DNA of 64,000 bases from Pontederia crassipes (lineage: Eukaryota; Streptophyta; Magnoliopsida; Commelinales; Pontederiaceae): contig CM060194.1 in the NCBI GenBank assembly GCA_030549335.1, positions 75,056,077-75,120,076 of the forward strand, read 5' to 3'. This document shows positions 1-9,660 of the stretch, one piece after another. The notes under the pieces are model-generated. The model saw only the letters and a program-made list of their open reading frames with translations. It was not told the origin of the DNA and did no database searches. The stretch's first letter is position 1; each line of letters opens with the position of its first letter. The position numbers and the translations under genes are program-made.

Positions 1-220
1 CGTACTATACATTGATTAAATAAACCCTCAAGCTTATGCATGTTAGGGCTCAATTATAACTTATTTCGGGTACACTTGTCAACTTCTTTATTGTACCAAC
101 TCACTTTTACATATAATATAATCTTTTATTTATTTAATTAGCAACATATTTCGTTGCTCAATTGGCGCTCGGATCGGAATGGCAAGGCAGCCATGCATAT
201 GCACCGCCGTCCATCTAATT
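1..220. other. AT-rich downstream flank of the first kiwellin gene
   Basis: This is the 3' flank of the minus-strand kiwellin gene. It is AT-rich with no coding signal. On the minus strand an AATAAA-type hexamer lies at about 125-130, roughly 90 bases past the stop, and is a plausible polyadenylation signal. Confidence 0.5.
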
Positions 221-796
221 CTACGCGTCGGACCAGGTGACGTCGTAGTCTCCGACCTGCGACTCTGGAATCCCGAGAGCGTCCCACACCGCCTGCGACG
301 CGTCGACGATGTTGTTGGCGCAAGGCGGCTGGTAGTCGTGCTCCTCGTCGCAGCCGTTGACGGAGTCGCACTCGTCGACCACCTTGGCGAGCACGGACCT
401 GCCGTTGGCCTTGATCCGGATGTTCTTGAGGCACCGGCTGCCGTGGTTGTACCAGCCGGTCGACAAGGCGACGACCATCTCGGTGTCGGAGTGGAACTTG
501 CCGTCGCACTCCGAGGCGCCGCCGCCGTCCCCGCCGTCCTCGAAGCTGTTGATGGTCATGTGCGCCTTCGTGGAGCTGGTCACCGGCGGCGAGCACTTGT
601 ACTGCGGGTAGTTCTTGCCCGCCTGGCAGCACTCGGCGCCGTTGTCCTGATTGCAGTCGCCGGGCGTGCCGGGTAAGTACCCGCTTGGGCTGCAGGTTTG
701 CGCGCGGGCGCCATGGATGCCGCAGCAGATCAGGAGGACTGCGTATGACATCACGAACGCCGCAACGAACAAAGGTGAGGACGAGTGCTTCGCCAT
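221..796 (-). CDS. Kiwellin / ripening-related secreted protein (copy 1)
   Basis: An intronless gene for a 191-residue secreted cysteine-rich protein. I start it at the ATG at 796 (MAKHSSS...), because the longer open frame to 829 begins with GTG. Residues 1-33 form a signal peptide (hydrophobic core [13 protein letters not shown], end GARAQ). The mature part starts CSPSGYLPG and carries the kiwellin hallmarks: [59 protein letters not shown] and the C-terminal [17 protein letters not shown]. About ten cysteines are spaced as in the family, which folds as a double-psi beta barrel. Family knowledge: kiwellins are apoplastic; maize KWL1 inhibits a secreted chorismate mutase of a smut fungus, and others accumulate in ripening fruit. 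The target of this copy is unknown. It is GC-rich, lies in AT-rich DNA, and has a paralogue 4.8 kb away in the same orientation. Confidence 0.93.
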   Translation of the reverse strand: MAKHSSSPLFVAAFVMSYAVLLICCGIHGARAQTCSPSGYLPGTPGDCNQDNGAECCQAGKNYPQYKCSPPVTSSTKAHMTINSFEDGGDGGGASECDGKFHSDTEMVVALSTGWYNHGSRCLKNIRIKANGRSVLAKVVDECDSVNGCDEEHDYQPPCANNIVDASQAVWDALGIPESQVGDYDVTWSDA

Positions 797-871
797 CTTT
801 AACTTCTCGTAAACTTCTTCTTCGTTCACTTAGATGACTGAGGCGACAATGAAGTAGATGCTGTTGGATCG

Positions 872-879
872 CTTATATA
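872..879 (-). promoter_or_regulatory. TATA box of kiwellin copy 1
   Basis: TATATAAG on the minus strand, about 75 bases upstream of the ATG. That leaves room for a short 5' leader of about 45-50 nt. Confidence 0.6.
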
Positions 880-1276
880 CACACGAGTGCGATATGCATC
901 TATCTCGGTCAGAGAAGCATGGAGGACTGGAGGAGGAACACTTGCAAACGTGTGCTCCACGTGCTGGCGAAAGGGCACTGTTTTGACTGCAATTACATTG
1001 CATTGTTGGCGCCGACTTGGTTTTATGTCCAGATTCGATAAGACTTCTGACTTCTATATTCCTGGAATAAAATAAGGAATCCGACCGTGTCCGCTTCAAA
1101 TCTCCTTTAATTAATTGGCTTCACATCTGCCTAATTTTTTTCCCACCCGACTAATCACTAATATGATGAGTAGTAATGAAATTGATGATTTCAGAAATTG
1201 AACACGAAATTACTAAATCCATTAATCAATTGGGTCAACTATAGTTTGGTGTAGTTAATGGGGTTCCCCACGCACT

Positions 1277-1413
1277 CCAAGTTGCATGTCATTTAGGTAA
1301 CGAGTTTCTAGAGAACTCCCTATCCATTTCATGAATTTATTTTTATTTTCAACCGATGCCAAGTTTCATGTCAATTTAGGTAGCGAATTTCTTGGGAACT
1401 CCGTATCATTATT
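1277..1413. repeat. Two-copy direct repeat, 82-bp period
   Basis: CCAAGTTGCATGTCATTTAG at 1277 recurs as CCAAGTTTCATGTCAATTTAG at 1359. Both are followed by GGTA(A/G)CGA(G/A)TTTCT and GAACTCC. The two copies differ at several sites, so the duplication is not recent. Confidence 0.7.
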
Positions 1414-2427
1414 TTGATTTTGTGTTTTGGTTGAATAAATACTAAGATTAAGAATTAAATAAGATGGGTATATATAACCTATTCAACCCTTGATTTGATA
1501 AATGATAATTGGTTCTCCACGCAAAACGCTGTCTTATTATTTAGCGTAGAGGTGGAACCACTATTCCCACATGAAGTGCGTCGCCTTCGCCATTCCTTTC
1601 CCTTGTCAAATTTGCTGTGTGGGGATGCGTTGGAATACATTATTTCAAATATGGGATTAATTAGGTGCTAACAATTTCGAACCAATTAGACTCGACAAAA
1701 AACTTCATAAAATTGGTTCGATTAAAAATTTAGAAAATGAAATTATTATTTTTTAAAATAGCCCAAATAGTTCAATTGAGACGACAAATGAAATTATATG
1801 TATTATTATATTTTGAATATTTTAATATAAAATTATCCAAAGAACATATCATACTTTATATGTTTATGTGATTGTATAGGTATAAAATTTATACAAAAGC
1901 CATAATTAGCAGTATTAAAATTTATAATATGTCATAAGAGTTCATTAATATTTATGTGAATAAGTTATTCATTTTGACCAAGTCTATTCCTAATCATCAA
2001 AATTAAATTTAGGATTGTCATCCGTGATTACACTATTCCTATTATAATTTCTTATATGAATAATTGTGATCAAAATTATACATTTAAAATATGGGTAGGA
2101 ATACATTAGATTTAAAATGCGTGAAGCGTGTGCATAAATATCTGTTTCACACAAATATTTAATTCTTTTGAAATAAAGCAATATATATAGTTTAAGGCTC
2201 CCAAAAGATCATCCTGGTCTTCTTTTAAACAACGATTCATATCAAGTTCACCGCTAATTTTTGGATCTTTAGGAGATTTTTCTTTAGTGTAATTTTTTGA
2301 CCTGTTTGTCTTTATTGTTTGATTGTAGTCTGATATAGTTTCATTTTTTATTTAGTTTCATGCAATACAAGAATTATAAGCTTTTAATTAGGACTTCACA
2401 AATCAAGATTATATTTCATCTTAATGG

Positions 2428-2430
<3 letters not shown>

Positions 2431-2469
<39 letters not shown>
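2431..2469. repeat. (TA)n microsatellite
   Basis: About 39 bases of uninterrupted TA dinucleotides. Confidence 0.97.
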
Positions 2470-2471
<2 letters not shown>

Positions 2472-3700
2472 TTCATATTTTATTTGATGTGGCGTAAAAA
2501 AATCTTGAGAAAGTGATTCAACAATCCTTTTTCAAATTTCTTAATAAATCGTTATGTCGAATATAAAGAATTATGAAATATTTTAATTATCTCAAAAATT
2601 CAATTAAGTCGTGAAGTTAATGATTAGTTTCAATAATGTGGCTGATTTATTTTGTTAAGGTATTACTATTTTTTATCTAGGTAACGTATTGATAAAATAA
2701 ATTATAATTTTTTGGATTATATAAAGACATCATAGAAGCAAATAAAAATATCTGAATTTCAATGGTAGGCAGAGGGAGAGTTTAGACTCGTGAGTGCATA
2801 GAGTCCTTAGTCCTCCTTAATTTTATAATTTTAAGAATCATGTGGACCCATTTTAGACACGTGGATTCGCTGTTAATTTATAGATCGACAATAGTCTTTG
2901 ATAAATATTATTTAAGGCTATAAAAAATTTATAGATAAATAATAATTTTTATGTGCGTCTCGTTTTAGATCCAGACAACTCTTAATTCTTAATTTTATTA
3001 AGTGCAAATAATATTATCTTAATACAATTACAATTGCTAAAGAGAAAAATTAAACAACTACCTCTTTTGTTCTTTTCATTCTCTCGACATCCAAATATAC
3101 ATGACAAAAGTTTATAATCTTGTATAAGAATACTCCAGTCACCCAAGAACTAATTCGGCCTGAAATAATCAAATAAAAATAAAAATTAAAATTAAAATAA
3201 ATCTGTTCAATCTGGAAAAAAAATCAGGAGGCTCTATTTTTATTTATAGCTTTAGATCCATTAACTAATTAGCAAATATTTTCTTTATTATTGGGATAAT
3301 AATTTTGGAAAACTACATTCCTATATATAATCATGAGAAAAAGTCCATGCATGTTTAACATGCCTTAATATCCAGTTGACTGCACCGGGTGTAGACTTTG
3401 AAACAGTTAGACTAGTAGGTACCATTGCAATTGGTCACATATCGATTTAATGTAAAAAAAATCGATTAAGAGTCTGTTTTATGATCACTATCTCATTAGT
3501 TGATTTCTTTTGTGAAATTAGTGATGAAGGGAGGGTAGTATCATTCTTAAACTAAATGATCTCGAATTTAAATTTCATCGTCAGAGTTATGTCTCTTATT
3601 TTAAATATATATTTTTACTAAGATTTGGATCTTTCTTTTGTAATAAAAAAACAAGCTCCGATGAGACTTGTGTTATTCTAAATCTCCTTAACTGAGAATT

Positions 3701-3790
3701 TTTGTTGAGCCGAGTGGACTTAATTAGGAACATTGAGTCGCAGTCCGGAACGTTTGTTGTGCCGAGTGGACTTTGGAACATCGAGTCGCA
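3701..3790. repeat. Short two-copy tandem repeat
   Basis: TTGTTGaGCCGAGTGGACTT...GGAACATtGAGTCGCA is followed by TTGTTGtGCCGAGTGGACTTTGGAACATcGAGTCGCA. The period is about 50 bp. The first copy has a 5-base insertion (AATTA). Confidence 0.75.
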
Positions 3791-4169
3791 ATTTTAATTT
3801 TTGAAAGGGAAAATCTGTGTATGAGTGGATCACAAATGTTCAAGTACAAAAAAATATAACCAAGTCAGCTGCCAAGTAATTGCAGCATAATTGGACCCAC
3901 CGAAGATATGTCTAACCTCTAAAAGAAGGCAAATTATTTCAAGTCGACCATATACGGCGCGATGATTTCATATTGCATTCATATCATCAATATAGGTAAA
4001 ATGATTATGTCGAGCATCATCTGCTCAGTATCGTGTGAAGCAACATTTGAATCGTCCAAATCAAATCGGATGTCTTGAATTAGATCTAATTAGATGCCGT
4101 CAAATTTGATCCAATGGCTAATTATTATCTCACGATATTATATCTCCCTCCCTCCTCTCTCTCTATATA

Positions 4170-4400
4170 TCCGAACCTGTGCCAACCGCGTGTCGTCAAT
4201 CGCCTCGGCCCTCGCTGGTCGCCTTCGCCGCTAGAGCCGCGCGCCGCCGACCCTCGCCCTTCATCATCGGCCGATGCCCTTGATTGGCAGGCGTCCTCGA
4301 TCGCCGACCGCTTTCCTCCCGCCTCGATCGCCGACTATCCTCAATCGCCCTCGATGTTGTGAATGATCTGGATGCTGCGCCGCGATCTTCTCTTTTCCTC
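4170..4400. other. Isolated GC-rich island, possibly a gene fragment
   Basis: A block of about 230 bases rich in TCGCC/GCCGA motifs in otherwise AT-rich DNA. An open frame of 82 codons (4114-4362, plus) crosses it, but its product is low-complexity (Pro/Ala/Ser/Arg) and unrecognised. Downstream, the phrase GAAGTTCCAA with ATTCATTTATAA is repeated around 4430-4500. It could be a captured exon or the remains of a transposon core. No function can be assigned. Confidence 0.3.
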
Positions 4401-5609
4401 TGTCCAACCTGGAAGAAGTTCCAATTCATTTATAAGAAGAAGTTCCAAGATCACAAGAATATGTCTCAATTCATTTATAAAATTATTAAGAAGTTCCAAT
4501 ACCACCATACCCCACCCACCCACCCCCCGCGGAAAAAAAAGAAGCAAATTGTAGATGTAAAAAGAAGCAAATAAGATACTTGATATATTGATTTAATTAA
4601 TTAATTAATTAATCATGAATATTCTAAAGGATGGAACCCTATTTGCAATTACATATTAATTTCTTCCGTTTTAATGTACAAACGCTGCTATTGAGCTGTA
4701 GGTGAATGAATAAATAAATATTACAACCATTATATGTGAACAACAAATAATTTGTTAGCCAAAAATACCATGTCATTTTTTATGCCATAAAAACAACATA
4801 ACGCATACCATATAATACAACGAGAGTCAATGCGGTTCATTAGATACCGTGAGATTCATGATCAAATGAAAAATCTTTCGATCAACGGTGAATCGTGGAT
4901 TTTGGGGGTTGGGTGTCATAAAATGTGAATTTTTTGATCCCAAGCCTTCCCCACTCCTTTTTTTTTTTTGTTCTCTCGGAAAAAAAGAAATATTTTATAA
5001 GTAAAAAATGCAAGTAATTTCTTCTTAATTCCCTTTTCTCAAATTTTGTATATATGTGCTCCATAAAAGCAAATTCCATCTAGTGCTACGTTTTATTTTA
5101 TATTTCATCTTTACCACATAAATTAAAAAAGAAAACGCCGAATTCTCACCACTTTGAGGTGAAAAATATAATGATCAGCAGGACGTGCATAAAATATAGA
5201 AGAAAACTATCTTTCATAATCCGAGAAGGCCGGGCTCATATTTTATTTTCTGATGCACTGTCATCTTTATTTCAGAGGTAGGCTTTATGACTTTATCACA
5301 TGCATCATATCAGTTCATAATTTATTTAATTATTTCAACCTTATGATTATGTTTGAATCAAAACTTGTGATGTCAAACATCAGCCAAAGTTTTCACGAAA
5401 ATTTTGGTTCCGGTCAAAGCGCATAATTTCCACAAGTTCTTCCAAAAAAATTCTGATCGTAGGCAAGAAGATTTTTCCATGCTCTAACTTTGTCTAACAC
5501 ATCTTATTACATTCGAGGTGATCCAAACACAGACTGCATGGTAGGTAGTTGTCTGGTACGTAGTTGGCTGATCAGACTGCATGCAGGCAGCCACCACCAG
5601 TCATCTTAA

Positions 5610-6170
5610 TTATGCATCAGACCAAGTTATATCGTAGTCCCCGATCTGCGACTTAGGGATTCCGAGAGCATCCCACACCGCGCGCGACGCGTCCACGATG
5701 TTGTTAGCGCAAGGCGGCTGGTAGTCGTGCTCCTTGTCGCAGCCGTTCACGGAGTCGCACTCGTCGACGACTTTGGCCAGCACCGATCTGCCGTTGGCAT
5801 TTATCCGGATTTGCTTGAGGCACCGGCTGCCGCCGTTGTACCATCCGGTCGACAACGCGACGACCCGTTCGGTGTTGTGGTGGTACTGGTCGTCGCACTC
5901 CGAGCGGCCCCCGCCGTCGCCGCCTTTTTCGAAGCTGTTGATGGTCATGTGCGCCCGCGTGGCCCCGGTGACAGCCGGCGAGCAGCTGTACTGTGGGTAC
6001 CTCTTGCCTGCCTTGCAGCACTCGGCGCCGTTTTCCTGGTTACAGTGGCCGGGCTTACCGTTGAGGTACCCGCTTGGGCTGCATTGCGCGCGGACGCTAG
6101 GGATGCAGCAACTGAAGCAGGTGCTTGATATCAGGAACGCTGCAACCAACAAAGATGTGGAGTTGGCCAT
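5610..6170 (-). CDS. Kiwellin / ripening-related secreted protein (copy 2)
   Basis: An intronless paralogue of the gene at 221-796, about 83% identical in the mature domain by eye (27 differences in 157 residues). I take the ATG at 6170 (MANSTSLL...), giving 186 residues. An in-frame ATG at 6197 would add nine residues, but the aligned start of copy 1 and the signal peptide favour 6170. The signal peptide ([23 protein letters not shown]) ends before CSPSGYLNG. The kiwellin motifs [58 protein letters not shown] and [17 protein letters not shown] are all present and in order. Most substitutions are charged surface-type changes (N/R, E/K, Q/R, K/N), while every cysteine is kept. It probably has the same fold and apoplastic location as copy 1, possibly with a different binding partner. 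Confidence 0.93.
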   Translation of the reverse strand: MANSTSLLVAAFLISSTCFSCCIPSVRAQCSPSGYLNGKPGHCNQENGAECCKAGKRYPQYSCSPAVTGATRAHMTINSFEKGGDGGGRSECDDQYHHNTERVVALSTGWYNGGSRCLKQIRINANGRSVLAKVVDECDSVNGCDKEHDYQPPCANNIVDASRAVWDALGIPKSQIGDYDITWSDA

Positions 6171-6249
6171 CGTTACTTTTATCACTTCACTACTCATTCA
6201 CTTGTTGTAAGGGGTTGCATATGCAAATGTTGATGCTTGCTCATGTCTA

Positions 6250-6257
6250 CTTATATG
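6250..6257 (-). promoter_or_regulatory. TATA box of kiwellin copy 2
   Basis: CATATAAG on the minus strand, about 80 bases upstream of the chosen ATG. It is at nearly the same distance as in copy 1, which suggests the core promoter was duplicated with the gene. Confidence 0.5.
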
Positions 6258-6309
6258 CAAGTCCGGAGTGCCTTCGGTCATGGGTATATTCCTGCGAATC
6301 ACATACCTG

Positions 6310-7335
6310 ATGGCGTACGACGAATTACATGAGAATTATGGTGCTGCACTCATCTCCATCGTGATTTGGTCCACATTGCACCTTGTTTCAAACTTTGTGC
6401 CGTGCTTGTGAGGACTAATGGATACTTGTTTGACTAGACGAATTAATCTTCAATCGCCGTTCTCCAGTAGGCGTAGATAATTTCTTTCTTGTCTCCGTGA
6501 GAATTGTGTAGACTCAGATCAAGTTCACAAAGTCCTAAATTCATTATAAGACTCATCGATTTATAAAAAAACAATAAGTTCACATATTTCGACTCTTTTG
6601 AATTCACATATTTGTTGCCCTTAATACCACTTCAATATATATATATATATATAACGTTACTTTATCTTAACCATTTTGCCCCTATTTTTAATAATATGAA
6701 AAAATAGCAACTCCTCTTTACTATTATCGCTTTTCAGAAAATAGCAAATGAATGACTTTTTAATATGATATCTCAATATTTTAGAATTAATTATTATTTA
6801 AATCAAAATAAAAGTTATCAATTTAGTTATTATTTGATGAGTGTGCAATAATAAATCTAACGTACTTTTAAATATTTGCTCAAATGAAACAATAAAACTA
6901 TATTAAATAGTTTTTAAACCTGAAGGATATAACAATAATAAAAAAAGTAAAAATAAATCTAGCTTAGGATCATATTTTGATTAACACAACTTAAAAATTT
7001 AAACAATATTATATATCACATACAAGTAGAAGCTTAAAATAAATATAAAAATATTAAATAAGCTTAATAAAAACATAGGCACTGTAATAGAACAATTGTA
7101 GTAAAGCAAAGTAAAAAATTATAATATTGAAAACATTTCATGTTAATTATTTAAAATAATAATTTTATTATTGATGAAAGAGAAAAGGGACTTTTGATCT
7201 TCTAATATTATAAAAAAAGTAGACTTTTGATGTTAATTATTGTAAAATGATGATTTTGTTGGAAAAAAGGACAGGAGACTCTTGGTCTTCCTAGTGGGTA
7301 AGATATAGTACTATTATAAAAAAATAGGTGATTTT
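6310..7335. other. AT-rich intergenic DNA
   Basis: No gene is visible. It is AT-rich with a short (AT)n run near 6635-6652 and many A/T homopolymers. Confidence 0.6.
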
Positions 7336-8200
7336 ACAATTTACAAAAGTAAGAGTAAAATGGGTACTCCAATTTAACGATTACTTATCTATACCTTCAA
7401 ACTCCACTTTGTAACACGAATGTCCTTCATCTTTAAACTCGTTTCACCCGATATCCTCTTTACCTGCTATCGCTCGTCTTCTGATCGTGGAGCAGACATG
7501 ACGCAGATATGGTGCTCAAACAACATCTTCTCTCATCTCCACGTAAATATTCACACATTACAATATTAAAAAAATTAAAAAATACAACGATCCAGCGTCG
7601 CCCCTCCCCACGACCACCAATGGTCACCGGAGGGTGAGGGGCTTGGCGAGCTCCTCGCCGGCGCGTGGGAGGGGGCTCGCTCCCCCCTCCACGACCTCGT
7701 CGATGAGAAGAAAGGGGGGCCTCGCCCCCCTCCTCCTCGTTCGCCGACGAGGTCACAGATTGGGGGCGAGCCGGGGAGGGGGAGCCCTCTGCGACCTTGT
7801 TGGTGAGCAAGGTCGAGGGGGGGCTCCCCGCGAGCTGGCGAGAGCTCGCCAGCCCCCCGACGAGCTCCTCGCCAGCGCACGGGAGAGGGGGGCCTTGGCT
7901 CCCCTCTGCGACCCCCTCTCGTGACTACTGGTGGTTGCAGGGGAGGGCGCTCGGATTTATTTTTTAATTTTTTTAATATTGTCACGTCAGTAAATATTTA
8001 CGTGAAGAGGAGAGAAGATGTTGTGTCGGTGCCACATTTGCGCTACGTCACCTCCACGCTCGGGAGACAGGCGATACCAGGTAAAGAGGGGCACTGAATG
8101 AAACGAGTTAAAAGATGGAAAATATTCGTGTTACAAAGTAAAGTTGAAAGGTATAGCTGTGTAAACGTTAAAATTGAAGAGCATTTGGTGTAATTGTTCC
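7336..8200. mobile_element. Foldback element: long inverted arms around a GC-rich core
   Basis: The left part (from ACAATTTAC, through TTTGTAACACGAATG, AAACTCGTTTCA, CTCTTTACCTG, CAACATCTTCTCTC and CAATATTAAAAAAATTAAAAAATA) reappears as its reverse complement on the right (about 7950-8200). The symmetry extends into a GC-rich centre: CGACCACCAATGGTCACC near 7610 pairs with GTGACTACTGGTGGTTGCAG near 7920. Each arm is roughly 400 bases. No transposase is encoded. A lone arm of the same family lies at 53425-53597. The architecture fits a non-autonomous Mutator-like or foldback transposon, but the exact family and target-site duplication are not established. Confidence 0.75.
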
Positions 8201-8384
8201 GTAAGAGAATAAGATATTAAGGACACCCTTTTAAGCAACATTCAATGGCTACAAACTCATGAAGTAATTTGTCATTTTTTTCAATAGACGAAATCTCTCT
8301 TTACCTTTTCTTCTACATTATATAAGATCTATCCTTCTTGTAGTTACGTGCATGCTATTATACTATCTTTTCTTGTTATGGAAT

Positions 8385-8838
8385 TGTTGGAGTTAGTTAG
8401 GTGGAGCCTGGTTCTGGGCCTAACAAATTTATTATTAGATATGGTAGAAAGAATCTGAGAGATTGTAACTTTCTTGTAACCATAATCTGGAGAGATTGAG
8501 TGAATATCATAACTACCTTATTTGTTAGATATGGAGTTATGGAGAATCAGGACAAGATATGCAGTTATCATGAGTTGTTACCCAATGCACATATCTGATA
8601 GCGGTTATGCACCATATATTGGGGGATCTGGGTAATGTTTGTAGAACAATGATCTAAGACATATGAATAGAGTGACACTCTGTGACGGCCGTTGACGTAA
8701 TAGACAATCTCCGAACCACGTAAAATATATGTGTCTTTCTCTGTGTGTGATTTCTTGTTACTCTTCCACTATCTGTTTATCGATTTCTCTCAGATATATG
8801 TATCAACAGTAAGTTGATATCGAGGATATTCCGTAACA
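8385..8838 (+). repeat. 5' LTR of the copia element
   Basis: 454 bases running TGTTGG...AACA. It is aligned over its whole length with 12803-13255. Confidence 0.92.
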
Positions 8839-8840
8839 AC

Positions 8841-8852
8841 TGGTATCAAAGC
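8841..8852 (+). other. Copia primer-binding site
   Basis: TGGTATCAAAGC lies two bases after the 5' LTR. It matches the usual initiator-methionine tRNA primer site TGGTATCAGAGC except for one G-to-A change. Confidence 0.85.
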
Positions 8853-8877
8853 TCTTCGGTGAAGGAGTTCGTGGGCA

Positions 8878-9660
8878 GTGGGAGCATTGGCGACAGACGA
8901 TGGAAAGGTGAAGATCGACAAGTTCGATGGTAGAGATTTCGGCTTCTCGAAGATGCAGATCGAGGACTATCTGTATCAAAAAAAATTGCACGTGCATCTT
9001 TTTGGAGAAAAGCCGGAGGTGATGAGCGACGCAGACTGGGCGCTCCTCGACCGACAGGCGCTTGGTGTTATCAGACATTGGCGTGGAACGTATCCTTTAA
9101 CATCGTGAATGAGAAGACCACGACGGGTTTGATGAAGGCGTTATCAAACATGTACGAGAAGTCATCTGCATCAAATAAGGTGTATTTGATGAGAAGGTTA
9201 TTCAACTTGAAGATGTCTGAGGGAGCTTCGGTCGTGGATCACTTCAACGAATTTAACATTATCATCACACAGTTAAATTCGATGAGTATCACTTTTGATG
9301 ATGAAGTGAGGGCTTTGATCTTGTTGTCTTCTTTGCTAGAAAGTTGGGGTGCAACTGTAACGGCGGTCAGCAGTTCGTCCGGTTCAACGAAGTTGAAGTT
9401 CGATGATATTTGAGATCTGATTCTGAGCGAAAACGTTCGTAAAAGAGAATCTGGAGAAGCCTCAAGCTTAGCGTTGAGTGCAGAGGGAAGGGGAAGAACG
9501 CAATAGCGAGGACAAAACCAAGGAAGATCAAATGCAAGGCGACAAAGTCAATCGAGATCTGGTGAATTCGCATGTTGGAATTGCGGGAAGAAATGTCACC
9601 TGAAGAAGAATTGCAGAGCACCCAAAAAGAAAATCAATGAGGAGTCGGCAAATGCTGCTA
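8878..9660 (+). pseudogene. Copia gag (broken)
   Basis: The capsid region starts in one frame (KIDKFDGRDFGFSKMQIEDYLYQKKL, 8900s) and continues after about 9075 in another (FNIVNEKTTTGLMKALSNMYEK, NKVYLMRRLFNLKMSEG, DHFNEFN). Compared with relatives a few bases appear to be missing between ALGVIR and the next block, consistent with a small deletion (inference). In-frame stops follow at 9411 (TGA, in DDI*DLILSE) and 9504 (TAG). The nucleocapsid zinc knuckle CWNCGKKCHLKKNC (CX2CX4HX4C) is intact near 9570-9612. Confidence 0.88.

Larger units (their letters stand above)
900..5609. other. Intergenic AT-rich DNA between the kiwellin genes
   Basis: I see no convincing gene. It holds a direct repeat at 1277-1413, a TA microsatellite at 2431-2469, a second short direct repeat at 3701-3790 and a small GC-rich island at about 4170-4400. 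Open frames here are short and show no family motif. Confidence 0.6.

Noticed and set aside
138-1099. Several open frames overlapping the first kiwellin gene on both strands
   Set aside because: They are frame shadows of a GC-rich gene. Only the 221-796 frame gives a signal peptide and family motifs.
4114-4362. A possible small gene in the GC-rich island
   Set aside because: No signal peptide, domain or promoter supports it. It is kept only as an unexplained GC-rich island.
7460-7985. Open frames of 96-136 codons in the GC-rich core of the foldback element
   Set aside because: They arise from self-complementary GC-rich sequence, are low-complexity on both strands and have no family motif.
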